A stretch of 64,000 nt of DNA from JALCLA01 sp965653565. GTDB lineage: Bacteria > Pseudomonadota > Gammaproteobacteria > Xanthomonadales > Xanthomonadaceae. The stretch lies in contig CBFHAI010000023.1 in assembly GCA_965653565.1 (NCBI GenBank), positions 5,109-69,108 of the forward strand, written 5' to 3'. This document shows, piece by piece, positions 9,411-17,543 of this stretch. The notes under the pieces are model-generated. The model was not told the origin of the DNA. It searched no databases and worked only from the letters and a program-made list of their open reading frames with translations. Both the position numbers and the translations under genes were made by a program. Within the stretch, counting starts at the first letter, position 1; each line of letters opens with the position of its first letter.

Positions 9411-10235
9411 ATGCTCATAGACATCGGCGCCAACCTGACCCACGAAAGCTTCGCCAACGATCTCGACGCGGTGCTGCAGCGTGCGCGTGCCGCCGGTGTC
9501 GTGCAGCAGATCGTCACCGGTGCGAGCCGCGAGGGATCGGTGGCGGCGCTCGAACTGGCATCGCGTTATCCGGGCGAGTTGTTCGCGACCGCCGGCATCC
9601 ATCCGCATCACGCGATCGACTACACCGCCGAAGCCGACGCGCTGCTGCGCGATCTGCTGCGCGACGAGCGCGTAGTGGCGGTCGGCGAGTGCGGACTGGA
9701 TTTCCATCGCAATCTGTCGCCGCGGCCGGCGCAATTGCGCGCCTTCGAATTGCAATTGCAGACCGCCGCCGATTGCGGCAAACCGCTGTTCCTGCATCAG
9801 CGCGATGCGCACGACGATTTCGTCGCCTGCATGAAGAACTTCGAAGGCCGCCTGTCGCGCGCGGTGGTGCATTGCTTCACCGGCGACAAGCGCGAGTTGT
9901 ACGCCTGCCTGGATCGCGACTGGTACATCGGCATCACCGGCTGGCTCTGCGACGAACGCCGCGGCCAACACCTGCGCGAACTGGTGCGCGACATCCCCGC
10001 CGACCGGCTGATGATCGAAACCGATTCGCCTTACTTGCTGCCGCGCAATCTCAAACCGATGCCCTCGCACCGCCGCAACGAACCGATGTACTTGAAACAC
10101 ATCGTCGAAGAACTGGCGCGCGATCGCGGCGAGGAGCTCGAAGCTTGTGCCGCGGCGACGACAGCCGCGGCGCGGGCTTTTTTCGGACTGGATGGTTTCG
10201 AAGCCGGGAGTCGGGAATCGGGAGTCGGGAGTTAG
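9411..10235 (+). CDS. tatD: TatD family metal-dependent DNase
   Basis: The 274-residue TIM-barrel protein follows TatD almost along its full length: DIGANLTHESF at the start, AGIHPHH (H64, H66), VGECGLDF with the metal-binding E93, LHQRDAH (H129), VVHCFTG, ITGWLCDERRG and IETDSPYLLPRNL. TatD is a Mg-dependent 3'-5' exonuclease linked to DNA repair. The ATG at 9411 follows a run of six A and has no strong Shine-Dalgarno sequence. The last ten residues (AGSRESGVGS) are read from a GGGAGTC-type heptamer repeat, so the C-terminus has been extended into repeat DNA. It sits alone between two heptamer copies. Confidence 0.92.
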   Translation: MLIDIGANLTHESFANDLDAVLQRARAAGVVQQIVTGASREGSVAALELASRYPGELFATAGIHPHHAIDYTAEADALLRDLLRDERVVAVGECGLDFHRNLSPRPAQLRAFELQLQTAADCGKPLFLHQRDAHDDFVACMKNFEGRLSRAVVHCFTGDKRELYACLDRDWYIGITGWLCDERRGQHLRELVRDIPADRLMIETDSPYLLPRNLKPMPSHRRNEPMYLKHIVEELARDRGEELEACAAATTAAARAFFGLDGFEAGSRESGVGS

Positions 10236-10287
10236 GAACCGGCGCTTCGCTCTTTTCCTGATTCCCGTCTCCCGATTCCCGGCCCCA
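10200..10287. repeat. Inverted GGGAATC/GGGAGTC heptamer repeat after tatD
   Basis: CGGGAGTCGGGAATCGGGAG near 10206 runs over the tatD stop codon, and the inverse ATTCCCGTCTCCCGATTCCC lies near 10261. The two arms can form a hairpin between the convergent tatD and DUF2167 genes, which may serve as a bidirectional transcription stop. The motif is the same as at 9265-9375 and 55254-55420. Confidence 0.7.
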
Positions 10288-11166
10288 TCACACCGAAGCC
10301 GACGACTTCCGCTTGAACAACCGCGCCACCAAAGCCACCGCACCGATCGCCAGCGGGATCACGATCTTCTTGGCGGCCAGCAGCGCCGCGAACAACTTGC
10401 CGAACAAACCGGCCTTCGCCGCCAGCGTGCCGCCGACGAGGGCGGCCAGGCCGTAGGCTGCGACCTGATCGGTGCTCGAATCGAAGTCAGCGTAGCGCTC
10501 GCCGGCGACGAAGTTGACCTGCGGGATCAGCCGCTGCATGCCGGCCGCGACGGCCGGCAGGTCTTCGCGCGAGGCGACGGCGTTGAGGCTCAGATAGCCG
10601 CGGCGGCCGAGCACGCGAACTTCGTAATTCACGGTGTGCGAGTCGTCGCCTTCGAAGGCGAGTTCCTGTGCCCAATACAGTTTCTTGGCGGCGGCGTCGT
10701 AGCGCGGCGGTGCGGCCCAGCCGACCAGATCGACGGTCGGATAGCCTTCGTCGCGGCGCAGATCGTTCTCTTCGGCGGTCGAGGCCTGCATGTCCTTGAG
10801 CAGGGCGTCGTAGTCGATCGCGGAGGCTTCCACGTCGGAAACGTAGCCATCTTCGCTGGCGGTGACGACCACGGCCCACGACGCATCTTCGGCCAGCGAC
10901 ACCGCGGTCGGCACCACCAGGCCGAGCACGGTTTCGTCCGGCGGATTGCCCCAGAATTCTTCCAGCACGCGGCGTGCATCGCGCTGTTCGAGATATTTGA
11001 AGTTCGAGTCGAGCGCGAACACCGCGCTGGCCGCTTCGACGTTGACGTTGCCGCTGCGGAACTGCAAGGTTTCGACGAATTGCTCGGCCGTTTGCGAGCC
11101 GTCCTGCGCATAGGCCGGCGCGCAGCACAACATCGCGGCCGCCGCCGCGATCGACATCCACTTCAT
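10288..11166 (-). CDS. DUF2167 family membrane-anchored protein
   Basis: The 292-residue protein has a signal peptide (MKWMSIAAAAAMLCCAPAYA), a periplasmic domain and, near the C-terminus, a hydrophobic segment (LFAALLAAKKIVIPLAIGAV) ending in a basic tail. The blocks WGNPPDETVLGLV, DDSHTVNYEVRVLGRRGYLS and ERYADFDSSTDQVAAYGLAALVGG are the recognised pattern of DUF2167, a widespread family of unknown function. The start is the only good one. It is convergent with tatD and stands 85 bases downstream of the ABC permease gene, possibly in the same transcript. Confidence 0.85.
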   Translation of the reverse strand: MKWMSIAAAAAMLCCAPAYAQDGSQTAEQFVETLQFRSGNVNVEAASAVFALDSNFKYLEQRDARRVLEEFWGNPPDETVLGLVVPTAVSLAEDASWAVVVTASEDGYVSDVEASAIDYDALLKDMQASTAEENDLRRDEGYPTVDLVGWAAPPRYDAAAKKLYWAQELAFEGDDSHTVNYEVRVLGRRGYLSLNAVASREDLPAVAAGMQRLIPQVNFVAGERYADFDSSTDQVAAYGLAALVGGTLAAKAGLFGKLFAALLAAKKIVIPLAIGAVALVARLFKRKSSASV

Positions 11167-11251
11167 GAGATTCCCCCGGGAGCCTGGTGTCGCGTTCCGA
11201 CCCCGGAACGCGTGCTCCCGATTCTGCGGCGGCCCCGCCTGCGGCGCAACC

Positions 11252-12043
11252 TCAGCTGCGCAACCCGACGCCTTTGCGCAACAGATGCAAACCCAGCGCG
11301 GTGAGCACGACGACGAAGGCGAGCATCACGCTGTAGCTGACCGCCAGCGGCACATCGCTGGTGCCGAGCAGGCCGTAGCGGAACGCGTTCACCATGTAGA
11401 GGATCGGATTCAGATGGCTGGCCTTCTGCCAGAAATCCGGCAGCAGGTTGACCGAATAGAACACGCCGCCCAGATAGGTGAGCGGGGTCAGGATGAAAGT
11501 CGGCACGATGGCGATGTCGTCGAACTTCTTGGCGTACACCGCGTTGACGAAACCGGCGAGCGAAAAGATCGTGGCGCCGAGCAGCACCGTGGTGAGCGTA
11601 ATGAACGGATGCGGGATGCGCACAGGGGTGAAGCACATCGCGATACCGAGCACGATCGCGCCCACCATCAATCCGCGCAGCACCGCGCCGGCCACGTAGC
11701 CGACCAGGATCACCCAGTTGGGCAACGGCGCGACCAGCAATTCCTCGACGTGGCGGCCGAATTTGGCGCCGAAGAAACTCGACGAGATATTGCCGTAGCT
11801 GTTCTGGATGATCGACATCATCACCAGCCCGGGCACGATGAAATCCATGTAGCTGAAACCGCCCATCTGCCCGATGCGGCTGCCGATGAGATTGCCGAAG
11901 ATCAGGAAGTAGAGCGTCATCGTGATCGCCGGCGGCACCAGGGTCTGGCCCCAGATGCGCAGGATGCGATGCACTTCGCGCCGGGCGATGGTGTAGAGCG
12001 CGGTGAGGTTGCGCTGCAGGTTGGTGGGTTCGGGGGTGGTCAT
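11252..12043 (-). CDS. ABC-2 type transporter permease, YadH-like
   Basis: This 263-residue protein has six predicted membrane segments and the ABC2_membrane pattern: TIARREVHRILRIWGQTLVP at the start, GKF-type loop GAKFGRHVEELLVAPLPNWV and FNP-like GGVFYSVNLLPDFWQKASHL. The sequence matches the YadH/NodJ-type inner-membrane exporter subunits. Its partner ATPase (12210-13148) is upstream on the same strand. The exported substrate is unknown. The two genes are separated by a 166-base gap filled with an inverted repeat, which is unusual for a two-gene ABC operon. Confidence 0.88.
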   Translation of the reverse strand: MTTPEPTNLQRNLTALYTIARREVHRILRIWGQTLVPPAITMTLYFLIFGNLIGSRIGQMGGFSYMDFIVPGLVMMSIIQNSYGNISSSFFGAKFGRHVEELLVAPLPNWVILVGYVAGAVLRGLMVGAIVLGIAMCFTPVRIPHPFITLTTVLLGATIFSLAGFVNAVYAKKFDDIAIVPTFILTPLTYLGGVFYSVNLLPDFWQKASHLNPILYMVNAFRYGLLGTSDVPLAVSYSVMLAFVVVLTALGLHLLRKGVGLRS

Positions 12044-12075
12044 GGATGGTCGGATGAATGCAATTTTTCAGTCAC

Positions 12076-12163
12076 CGTCATTCCCGCGAAGGCGGGATCC
12101 AGCGACTTTCGTTCTTGCGGGGCACTGCAAAGTCACTGGATTCCCGCCGTCGCGGGAATGACG
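12076..12163. repeat. Inverted pair of GTCATTCCCGCG-type dispersed repeats
   Basis: CGTCATTCCCGCGAAGGCGG at 12076-12095, continuing into ATCCAGCGACTTT, is answered by the inverse unit at 12130-12163, which ends GCGGGAATGACG. Together the arms can fold into a long hairpin. Each unit has the ATTCCC-N8-GGGAAT form described for the Neisseria dRS3 repeat, although the first unit has lost one A. Copies of the same repeat occur at 63861-63895 and 63930-63948. The pair lies between the ABC ATPase and permease genes. Confidence 0.8.
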
Positions 12164-12209
12164 AAATTCAAAGTGCGTCGAATCAACACGTCTTCGGGCC
12201 AACCCTCAC

Positions 12210-13148
12210 TCACGCCGCCTGCCCGTTCTGCGGCCCGGTGAGGCGCACGAACAATTCTTCCAGGCGGTTGCTCTTGGTGCGCATCGAGCGCACGCGGATG
12301 CCGGCGTCGTCGAGCGTGGCGAACACGCGGTTCAGATCCATCGCGCGCGGCATGTCCAGATCCAGCGTGTGATCATCGAGCGCGACCAGCGTGGTGCCTT
12401 CGATCGCCGGCAGCTGCGGCGGCAGGTGGCCGTCGATGTCGAGCACGAAGCCTTCGATGTCGAGCATCGCCAGCAGCGTGCGCATCGGTCCCTGCTGCAC
12501 GATGCGGCCGTGATCGATGATCGCCAGGTTGCGGCACAGACTCTCGGCTTCTTCCAGGTAGTGCGTGGTCAGGATGATCGTGGTGCCGGCGGCGTTGATG
12601 TCGCGCAGCACTTTCCACATGCTGCGGCGGATCTCGATGTCGACGCCGGCGGTGGGCTCGTCGAGGATCAGCAGGCGCGGCCGCGTCATCATCGCGCGCG
12701 CGATCATCAAGCGCCGCTTCATGCCGCCCGACAGCGTGCGCGACATCGTGTTGGCCTTGTCGGAAAGCTGCGCGCGCGCGAGCTCTTCGGTGGCGCGTTT
12801 GCAGGCTTCTTCGCGCGGGATGCCGTAGAACCCGGCGTAGTTCACCAGGATGTCGTAGGGCTTCTCGAACATGTTGAAGTTCAATTCCTGCGGCACCAGG
12901 CCCAGCAGCCGCATCGCGGCCTCGCGCTGGCTGTGCAGGTCGACGCCGAACACCCGCGCCTCGCCGGAACTGGCGTTGACGAGCGAGGTGACGATGCCGA
13001 TCAGGGTCGATTTACCGGCGCCGTTGGGGCCCAGCAGCGCGAAGAAATCGCCTTCGGCCACCTCCAGCGACACGCCCTTGAGGGCCTGCACGCCGGTGGC
13101 GTAAGTCTTCTTCAGATCGCGGACGTAGAGCGCGGGGACGTTGGCCAT
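12210..13148 (-). CDS. ABC transporter ATP-binding protein, YadG-like
   Basis: The 312-residue protein has a full nucleotide-binding domain: Walker A GPNGAGKST, signature LSGGMKRRLMIARA, Walker B LLILDEPTAGVD and the switch His in TTHYLEEAE. The C-terminal 80 residues form the extra domain seen in YadG/CcmA-like exporter ATPases. The start MANVPALYVRDLKKTY is chosen at 13148, since upstream sequence is unrelated. With the permease at 11252-12043 it should form a two-subunit exporter of the ABC-2 type. The gene diverges from the ferredoxin reductase gene with only 90 bases between them. Confidence 0.9.
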   Translation of the reverse strand: MANVPALYVRDLKKTYATGVQALKGVSLEVAEGDFFALLGPNGAGKSTLIGIVTSLVNASSGEARVFGVDLHSQREAAMRLLGLVPQELNFNMFEKPYDILVNYAGFYGIPREEACKRATEELARAQLSDKANTMSRTLSGGMKRRLMIARAMMTRPRLLILDEPTAGVDIEIRRSMWKVLRDINAAGTTIILTTHYLEEAESLCRNLAIIDHGRIVQQGPMRTLLAMLDIEGFVLDIDGHLPPQLPAIEGTTLVALDDHTLDLDMPRAMDLNRVFATLDDAGIRVRSMRTKSNRLEELFVRLTGPQNGQAA

Positions 13149-13238
13149 GGGGGACAGTTCACGCGAAAGGCGGCTAGTATATCGGCCCCAAGCGCATCGA
13201 ACCGCACCGCGTTTCGGGCCTCGCCCGCAGAGAATCCC

Positions 13239-13988
13239 TTGGCCGTCCATTTCCCGCTCAAACTGGTATCCAGCCGCATGCTCGCGCCCAGCGTCAGGCA
13301 TCTGGCCTTCGTGCGCGACGATGGCGCGCCGCTGGATTTCATTCCCGGCCAGTTCGTGCAGGTGCATTTCAGTTATCCGGACGGCACGCCCACCAAGCGC
13401 AGCTACTCGCTGGCGACGATCCACGATCACGCGCTGGGGCCGGGCGAGCTGGTCGAGATCGCGGTGTCGTACGTGAGCGGCGGCGCGGCGACCGCGCTGT
13501 TCGAAAATCTGGCCGATGGCGATGTGATCGAAGCCAGCGGCCCGTACGGGCGTTTCTGCCTGATGCCGAGCGACGCCAACAAGCGCTACCTGCTGATCGG
13601 CACCGGCACCGGCGTCACGCCGTATCGCGCGATGCTGCCGCTGCTGGAAAACCTGCTCGCCACGCGCGGCATCGAAGTGGTGCTGCTGTTCGGTGCGCGC
13701 ACGCCGGTCGAGCTGCTGTACGCCGACGACTTCTACGCCTTCGCCGAGAAGCATCCGGCGTTCCGCTTCATGCCGTGCTTTTCGCGCGAGCTGCCCGACG
13801 CGCCGCATCCGGATGTGCGCCGCGGTTATGTGCAGGATGCGCTGGCCGAGCTGGCGCCGGATGCGGCGCATGACATCGCCTATCTGTGCGGCAATCCGAA
13901 CATGGTCGACGCCTGTTTCGAATCGCTGAAGAACGCCGGTTTCCCGGTGCCGCAGGTGCGCCGCGAGAAGTACGTCAGCAGCAAGTAG
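13239..13988 (+). CDS. Ferredoxin-NADP reductase
   Basis: The 249-residue flavoprotein has the FNR fold: an FAD-binding barrel with RSYSLAT (54-60) and the phosphate-binding GGAAT (81-85), then the NADP domain with GTGTGVTPYRAM (121-132) and YLCGNPNMVD. It should pass electrons between NADPH and ferredoxin or flavodoxin, supporting Fe-S cluster or redox-stress functions. No ATG fits the N-terminus. The TTG at 13239 gives MAVHFPLKLVSSRM, which supplies the first beta strand; the ATG at 13278 would delete it. The open frame continues upstream antisense to the ABC ATPase gene, but that part is not real coding sequence. Confidence 0.85.
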   Translation: MAVHFPLKLVSSRMLAPSVRHLAFVRDDGAPLDFIPGQFVQVHFSYPDGTPTKRSYSLATIHDHALGPGELVEIAVSYVSGGAATALFENLADGDVIEASGPYGRFCLMPSDANKRYLLIGTGTGVTPYRAMLPLLENLLATRGIEVVLLFGARTPVELLYADDFYAFAEKHPAFRFMPCFSRELPDAPHPDVRRGYVQDALAELAPDAAHDIAYLCGNPNMVDACFESLKNAGFPVPQVRREKYVSSK

Positions 13989-14107
13989 AAGGGTCGCGTG
14001 TGACGGTCCGTGCACGGCGCGGGGCCGGATCGCCGGTCACACTTTGACGAAAGCCCGCGTCCGGGTCAGCATGCCGGGCCATCGTCCGGCAAGGGGATTT
14101 GAAGATC

Positions 14108-15619
14108 ATGTCGTTGCGACGCACCCTGCTCGGTGCGTGCCTGCTCGCGGCTTTGCCCGCGCAGGCCCGCACGTTCGGCGAAATCGAATTCGAACCTTGC
14201 ACGCTGGCGCCCGATTACGGGGTGTCCTCGGTCGAGGCGCAATGCGGAAAATTGAGCGTGCCGGAAAATCCGGCCGCGCCCGACGGCCGCAGGATCGATC
14301 TTGCGATCGCCTGGATCCCCACCGACAACGATGACGCACCCGACCCGGTGTTCATGCTGGCCGGCGGTCCGGGGCAATCGGCGCTGGAAAGTTATCCGGC
14401 CACGGCGACCGCGTTTCGCGACATCCTGCGCAAACGCCATGTGATCCTGGTCGATCAGCGCGGCACCGGCAAATCCAATCCACTCGTCTGCCGCGATGAA
14501 GAAGGCAAGAGCGCAGTCACCGAATCGCTCGAAGACGACGACCCGCGCTCGGGCGCGCGCTTCGCCGAGAACTGCGCCAAGCAACTGGCCGCGAGCGCCG
14601 ATCCGCGTTTCTACACCACCACCGAGGCGATCCAGGATCTGGACGCGGTGCGCCAGGCGCTCGGCGTCGCGCAGATCAACCTGCTCGGTATTTCCTACGG
14701 CACGCGGGTGGCACAGCAATACATGCGCCGCTACCCGGCGCAGGTGCGCACCGTGATCCTCGATGGCGTGGTGCCGAACGCGCTGGTGCTCGGCGCCGAG
14801 CATGCGAAGAATCTCGAAGCGGCGCTCGAACTGCATTTCGAGCGTTGCCGCAAGGACGCGATCTGCCGCGAACGCCTCGGCGATCCGCGCCGCAGCCTCG
14901 ATGCGCTGGCCGCCGAACTGCGCGCCACGCCGCGCACGGTGCGCTACCGCGATGCGCTCACCGGCGAGGAGAAATCCGATGAACTCAACTACGGGCATCT
15001 GGCCGCCGTGGTGCGCATGTTCTCCTACGTACCGGCCGCCGCCGCGATGCTGCCGCTGACGCTGCACGAGGCCGCGCAGGGCCGCGGCGACGCGCTGATG
15101 AGCCAGGCGCAATTGCTCGTCACGCAGGTCAGCGACCAGATCATGCATGGCATGCAGTTGTCGGTGATGTGCAGCGAAGATGCCGCGCAACTGCAGGTCG
15201 ATCCGAGCGACAGCGGCACGATTCTCGGCACCGACTTCGTCGAATTCAGCCTGGCGCAGTGCGCGGTATGGCCGAAGGGCGCGATGCCGGCCGATTTCCA
15301 CGCGCCCGTCGCCGGCGATATCCCGGTGCTGTTGTTGTCCGGCGAATTCGACCCGGTGACGCCGCCGCGCTACGGCGATGCGGTGCTGTACGGCTGGAAA
15401 CAGGTTTCCGGCGCGGGCGAACGCACTTCGCCGGTGTTGTCGAACGGCCGCCATCTGATCCTGCGCGGGCAGGGCCACAACGTGATCGGCGTCGGCTGCA
15501 CGCCGAAACTGACCGCCCGCTTCATCGACACCACCGATGCGACCAACCTCGACGCGGCATGTCTCGACCGGCTCGCCTACGCGCCGCCTTTCGCCGGTTT
15601 CTACGGGTGGGAACCCTGA
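14108..15619 (+). CDS. Alpha/beta hydrolase, S33 (tripeptidyl aminopeptidase/prolyl peptidase-like)
   Basis: The 503-residue protein begins with a signal peptide (SLRRTLLGACLLAALPAQA). The oxyanion loop AGGPGQS (85-91), VDQRGTGKS and the nucleophile elbow GISYG with Ser196 define the S33 peptidase family. A TAP-like C-terminal part contributes the Asp in SGEFDPVTP and the His in GQGHNVIG. It is probably a periplasmic aminopeptidase or esterase. Start: AAGGGG at 14091 serves either the ATG at 14108 or the TTG at 14099; the ATG is preferred. The stop overlaps the next ATG by one base, so it is co-translated with the exporter genes that follow. What links the hydrolase to the exporter is unknown. 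Confidence 0.85.
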   Translation: MSLRRTLLGACLLAALPAQARTFGEIEFEPCTLAPDYGVSSVEAQCGKLSVPENPAAPDGRRIDLAIAWIPTDNDDAPDPVFMLAGGPGQSALESYPATATAFRDILRKRHVILVDQRGTGKSNPLVCRDEEGKSAVTESLEDDDPRSGARFAENCAKQLAASADPRFYTTTEAIQDLDAVRQALGVAQINLLGISYGTRVAQQYMRRYPAQVRTVILDGVVPNALVLGAEHAKNLEAALELHFERCRKDAICRERLGDPRRSLDALAAELRATPRTVRYRDALTGEEKSDELNYGHLAAVVRMFSYVPAAAAMLPLTLHEAAQGRGDALMSQAQLLVTQVSDQIMHGMQLSVMCSEDAAQLQVDPSDSGTILGTDFVEFSLAQCAVWPKGAMPADFHAPVAGDIPVLLLSGEFDPVTPPRYGDAVLYGWKQVSGAGERTSPVLSNGRHLILRGQGHNVIGVGCTPKLTARFIDTTDATNLDAACLDRLAYAPPFAGFYGWEP

Positions 15620-16365
15620 TGATCGAAGTCGCTGATCTGCACAAGAGTTTCAAGACCAAGAGCGGCACGGTAAAGGCGGTCGACGGCGTCAGCTTCATCG
15701 CGCGCGACGGCGAGATCACCGGCCTGCTGGGGCCCAACGGCGCCGGCAAGACGACGTCGCTGCGCATGCTCTACACGCTGATGCAGCCCGACCAGGGTTC
15801 GGTGCGTGTCGACGGCATCGACGCGGCGACCGATGCCGAAGGCGTGCGGCGCCGGCTCGGCGTGCTGCCCGATGCGCGCGGCGTGTACAAACGCCTGACC
15901 GCGCGCGAGAACATCGCGTATTTCGGCCAGTTGCACGGCATGAACGACGCCGACATCGCGCGCCGCACGCAAAGCCTGATCGATGCGCTCGGCATGCAGG
16001 ACGTCGCCGATCGGCAGACCGAGGGCTTCTCGCAGGGCCAGCGCACCAAGACCGCGATCGCGCGCGCACTGGTGCACGATCCGCGCAACGTCATCCTTGA
16101 CGAACCGACCAACGGTCTCGATGTGATGACCACGCGTGCGATGCGCGGCTTCCTCAGGCAACTGCGCACCGAAGGCCGCTGCGTGATCTTCTCCAGCCAC
16201 ATCATGCAGGAGGTCGCGGCGCTGTGCGATCGCATCGTGGTGATCGCCAAGGGCCGCGTGGTGGCGCAGGGTTCGCCCGACGAGCTGCGCGCGCAGACCG
16301 GTGAAGACAATCTCGAAGACGCCTTCGTCAAGGCGATCGGTTCGGAAGAGGGCCTGTTCGCATGA
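15619..16365 (+). CDS. natA: ABC transporter ATP-binding protein, NatA-like
   Basis: The 248-residue ATPase has Walker A GPNGAGKTT, a signature in the variant form FSQGQRTKTAIARA, Walker B VILDEPTNGLD and the switch His in SSHIMQEVA. It is followed directly by an ABC-2 permease with the large extracytoplasmic loop found in NatB. NatAB of Bacillus exports sodium; homologues in other bacteria export various substrates, so the function here is open. Its start overlaps the hydrolase stop (TGATG) and its end overlaps the permease start (ATGA), which makes a tight three-gene operon. Confidence 0.9.
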   Translation: MIEVADLHKSFKTKSGTVKAVDGVSFIARDGEITGLLGPNGAGKTTSLRMLYTLMQPDQGSVRVDGIDAATDAEGVRRRLGVLPDARGVYKRLTARENIAYFGQLHGMNDADIARRTQSLIDALGMQDVADRQTEGFSQGQRTKTAIARALVHDPRNVILDEPTNGLDVMTTRAMRGFLRQLRTEGRCVIFSSHIMQEVAALCDRIVVIAKGRVVAQGSPDELRAQTGEDNLEDAFVKAIGSEEGLFA

Positions 16366-17531
16366 AGTCGATGCTCACCGTGATGCTCAAGGAGCTCAAG
16401 GACCTGATCCGCGACCGGCGCACACTCTACATCGCGCTGCTGATGGGTCCTCTGTTGCTGCCGGCGATCATGATCGGCCTCGGCGGGCTGATCTCCAAGA
16501 AGGTCAACACACAGCTCGAGAAAACGCTCGAAGTACCCGTCATCGGCGCCGAGCGCGCGCCGAATCTGATCGCGTGGCTCGAAGGCCAGAACCTCAAAGC
16601 CAAAGCGGCGCCCGCCGATCCGGAGGCGGCGATCCGCAACCAGGACGAAGACGTGATCCTGCGCATCGGCGACAGCTACGCTGAAGACTGGCGCGCCGGC
16701 CGCCCGGCCTTGATCGAGCTGATGCAGGATCAATCGCGCGACGATTCGCGCATCCCGGTGGGGCGCGTCGAGAATCTGCTCGAAGCCTATTCGAGTTCGG
16801 CCGGTGCCTTGCGCTTGCTCGCACGCGGCGTGAGTCCGACGGTGGCGCAACCGCTACGCATCGCGCATACCGATCTTTCGACGCCCGAGGGCAGGCAAGG
16901 CCAGGCGCTGGCATTCCTGCCGTATCTGCTGATCCTCAGCGCGTTCCTCGGCGGCGCATATCTCGTGATCGACGCCACCGCCGGCGAGCGCGAACGGCAA
17001 TCGCTGGAACCCTTGCTCGCCACGCCGGCGGCGCGCGGCGCGATCATGAGCGGCAAGATCGCGGCGGCCTGTGCCTTCGGCATCGTGAGCCTGCTGCTGA
17101 CCCTGATCGCGTTCAAGATCGGCTTCCAGTTTTCGCCGGGGTTGGGCGGCAAGGCCGACGTCTCGGCGCTGGCCATCGCGAAACTGCTGCTGGTGCTGAT
17201 GCCCATGGTGTTGATCGGCACCACGCTGCTGACGCTGATCGCCGCCAGCGTGAAGTCGGTGAAGGAAGCGCAGAGCTATATGAGCATCCTGATGCTGCTG
17301 CCGATCGTGCCGACCATGATGCTGATGGTGAATCCGGTGAAGAATCAGCTGTGGATGCTGATGGTGCCGTTCCTGGCGCAGAACCAGATGATCATGAAGG
17401 TGCTGCGGCAGGAGACGACGACGGCGCTCGAATGGGCCTCGTATCTGGGCATGGGTTTCGGCCTCGGGGCGTTGATGTGGCTGATCGCCGCGCGCATGTA
17501 CCACCGCGAAAAACTGGCGATTTCGGCCTGA
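16362..17531 (+). CDS. natB: ABC transporter permease, NatB-like
   Basis: The 389-residue permease starts with a short cytoplasmic piece (MLKELKDLIRDRRTLYIALL), a first membrane segment, then a soluble loop of about 150 residues and five further membrane segments in the C-terminal half. The block AGERERQSLEPLLATPAARG is characteristic of the ABC-2/NatB type. It pairs with the NatA-like ATPase. It is convergent with the sensor kinase gene with only 12 bases between the stops, and no separate terminator hairpin is evident there. Confidence 0.88.
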   Translation: MKSMLTVMLKELKDLIRDRRTLYIALLMGPLLLPAIMIGLGGLISKKVNTQLEKTLEVPVIGAERAPNLIAWLEGQNLKAKAAPADPEAAIRNQDEDVILRIGDSYAEDWRAGRPALIELMQDQSRDDSRIPVGRVENLLEAYSSSAGALRLLARGVSPTVAQPLRIAHTDLSTPEGRQGQALAFLPYLLILSAFLGGAYLVIDATAGERERQSLEPLLATPAARGAIMSGKIAAACAFGIVSLLLTLIAFKIGFQFSPGLGGKADVSALAIAKLLLVLMPMVLIGTTLLTLIAASVKSVKEAQSYMSILMLLPIVPTMMLMVNPVKNQLWMLMVPFLAQNQMIMKVLRQETTTALEWASYLGMGFGLGALMWLIAARMYHREKLAISA

Positions 17532-17543
17532 TTCGCGCGGAAT

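Noticed and set aside
12369..13238. N-terminal extension of the ferredoxin reductase frame
   Set aside because: It lies antisense to the ABC ATPase gene and has no homology; the reductase begins at 13239.
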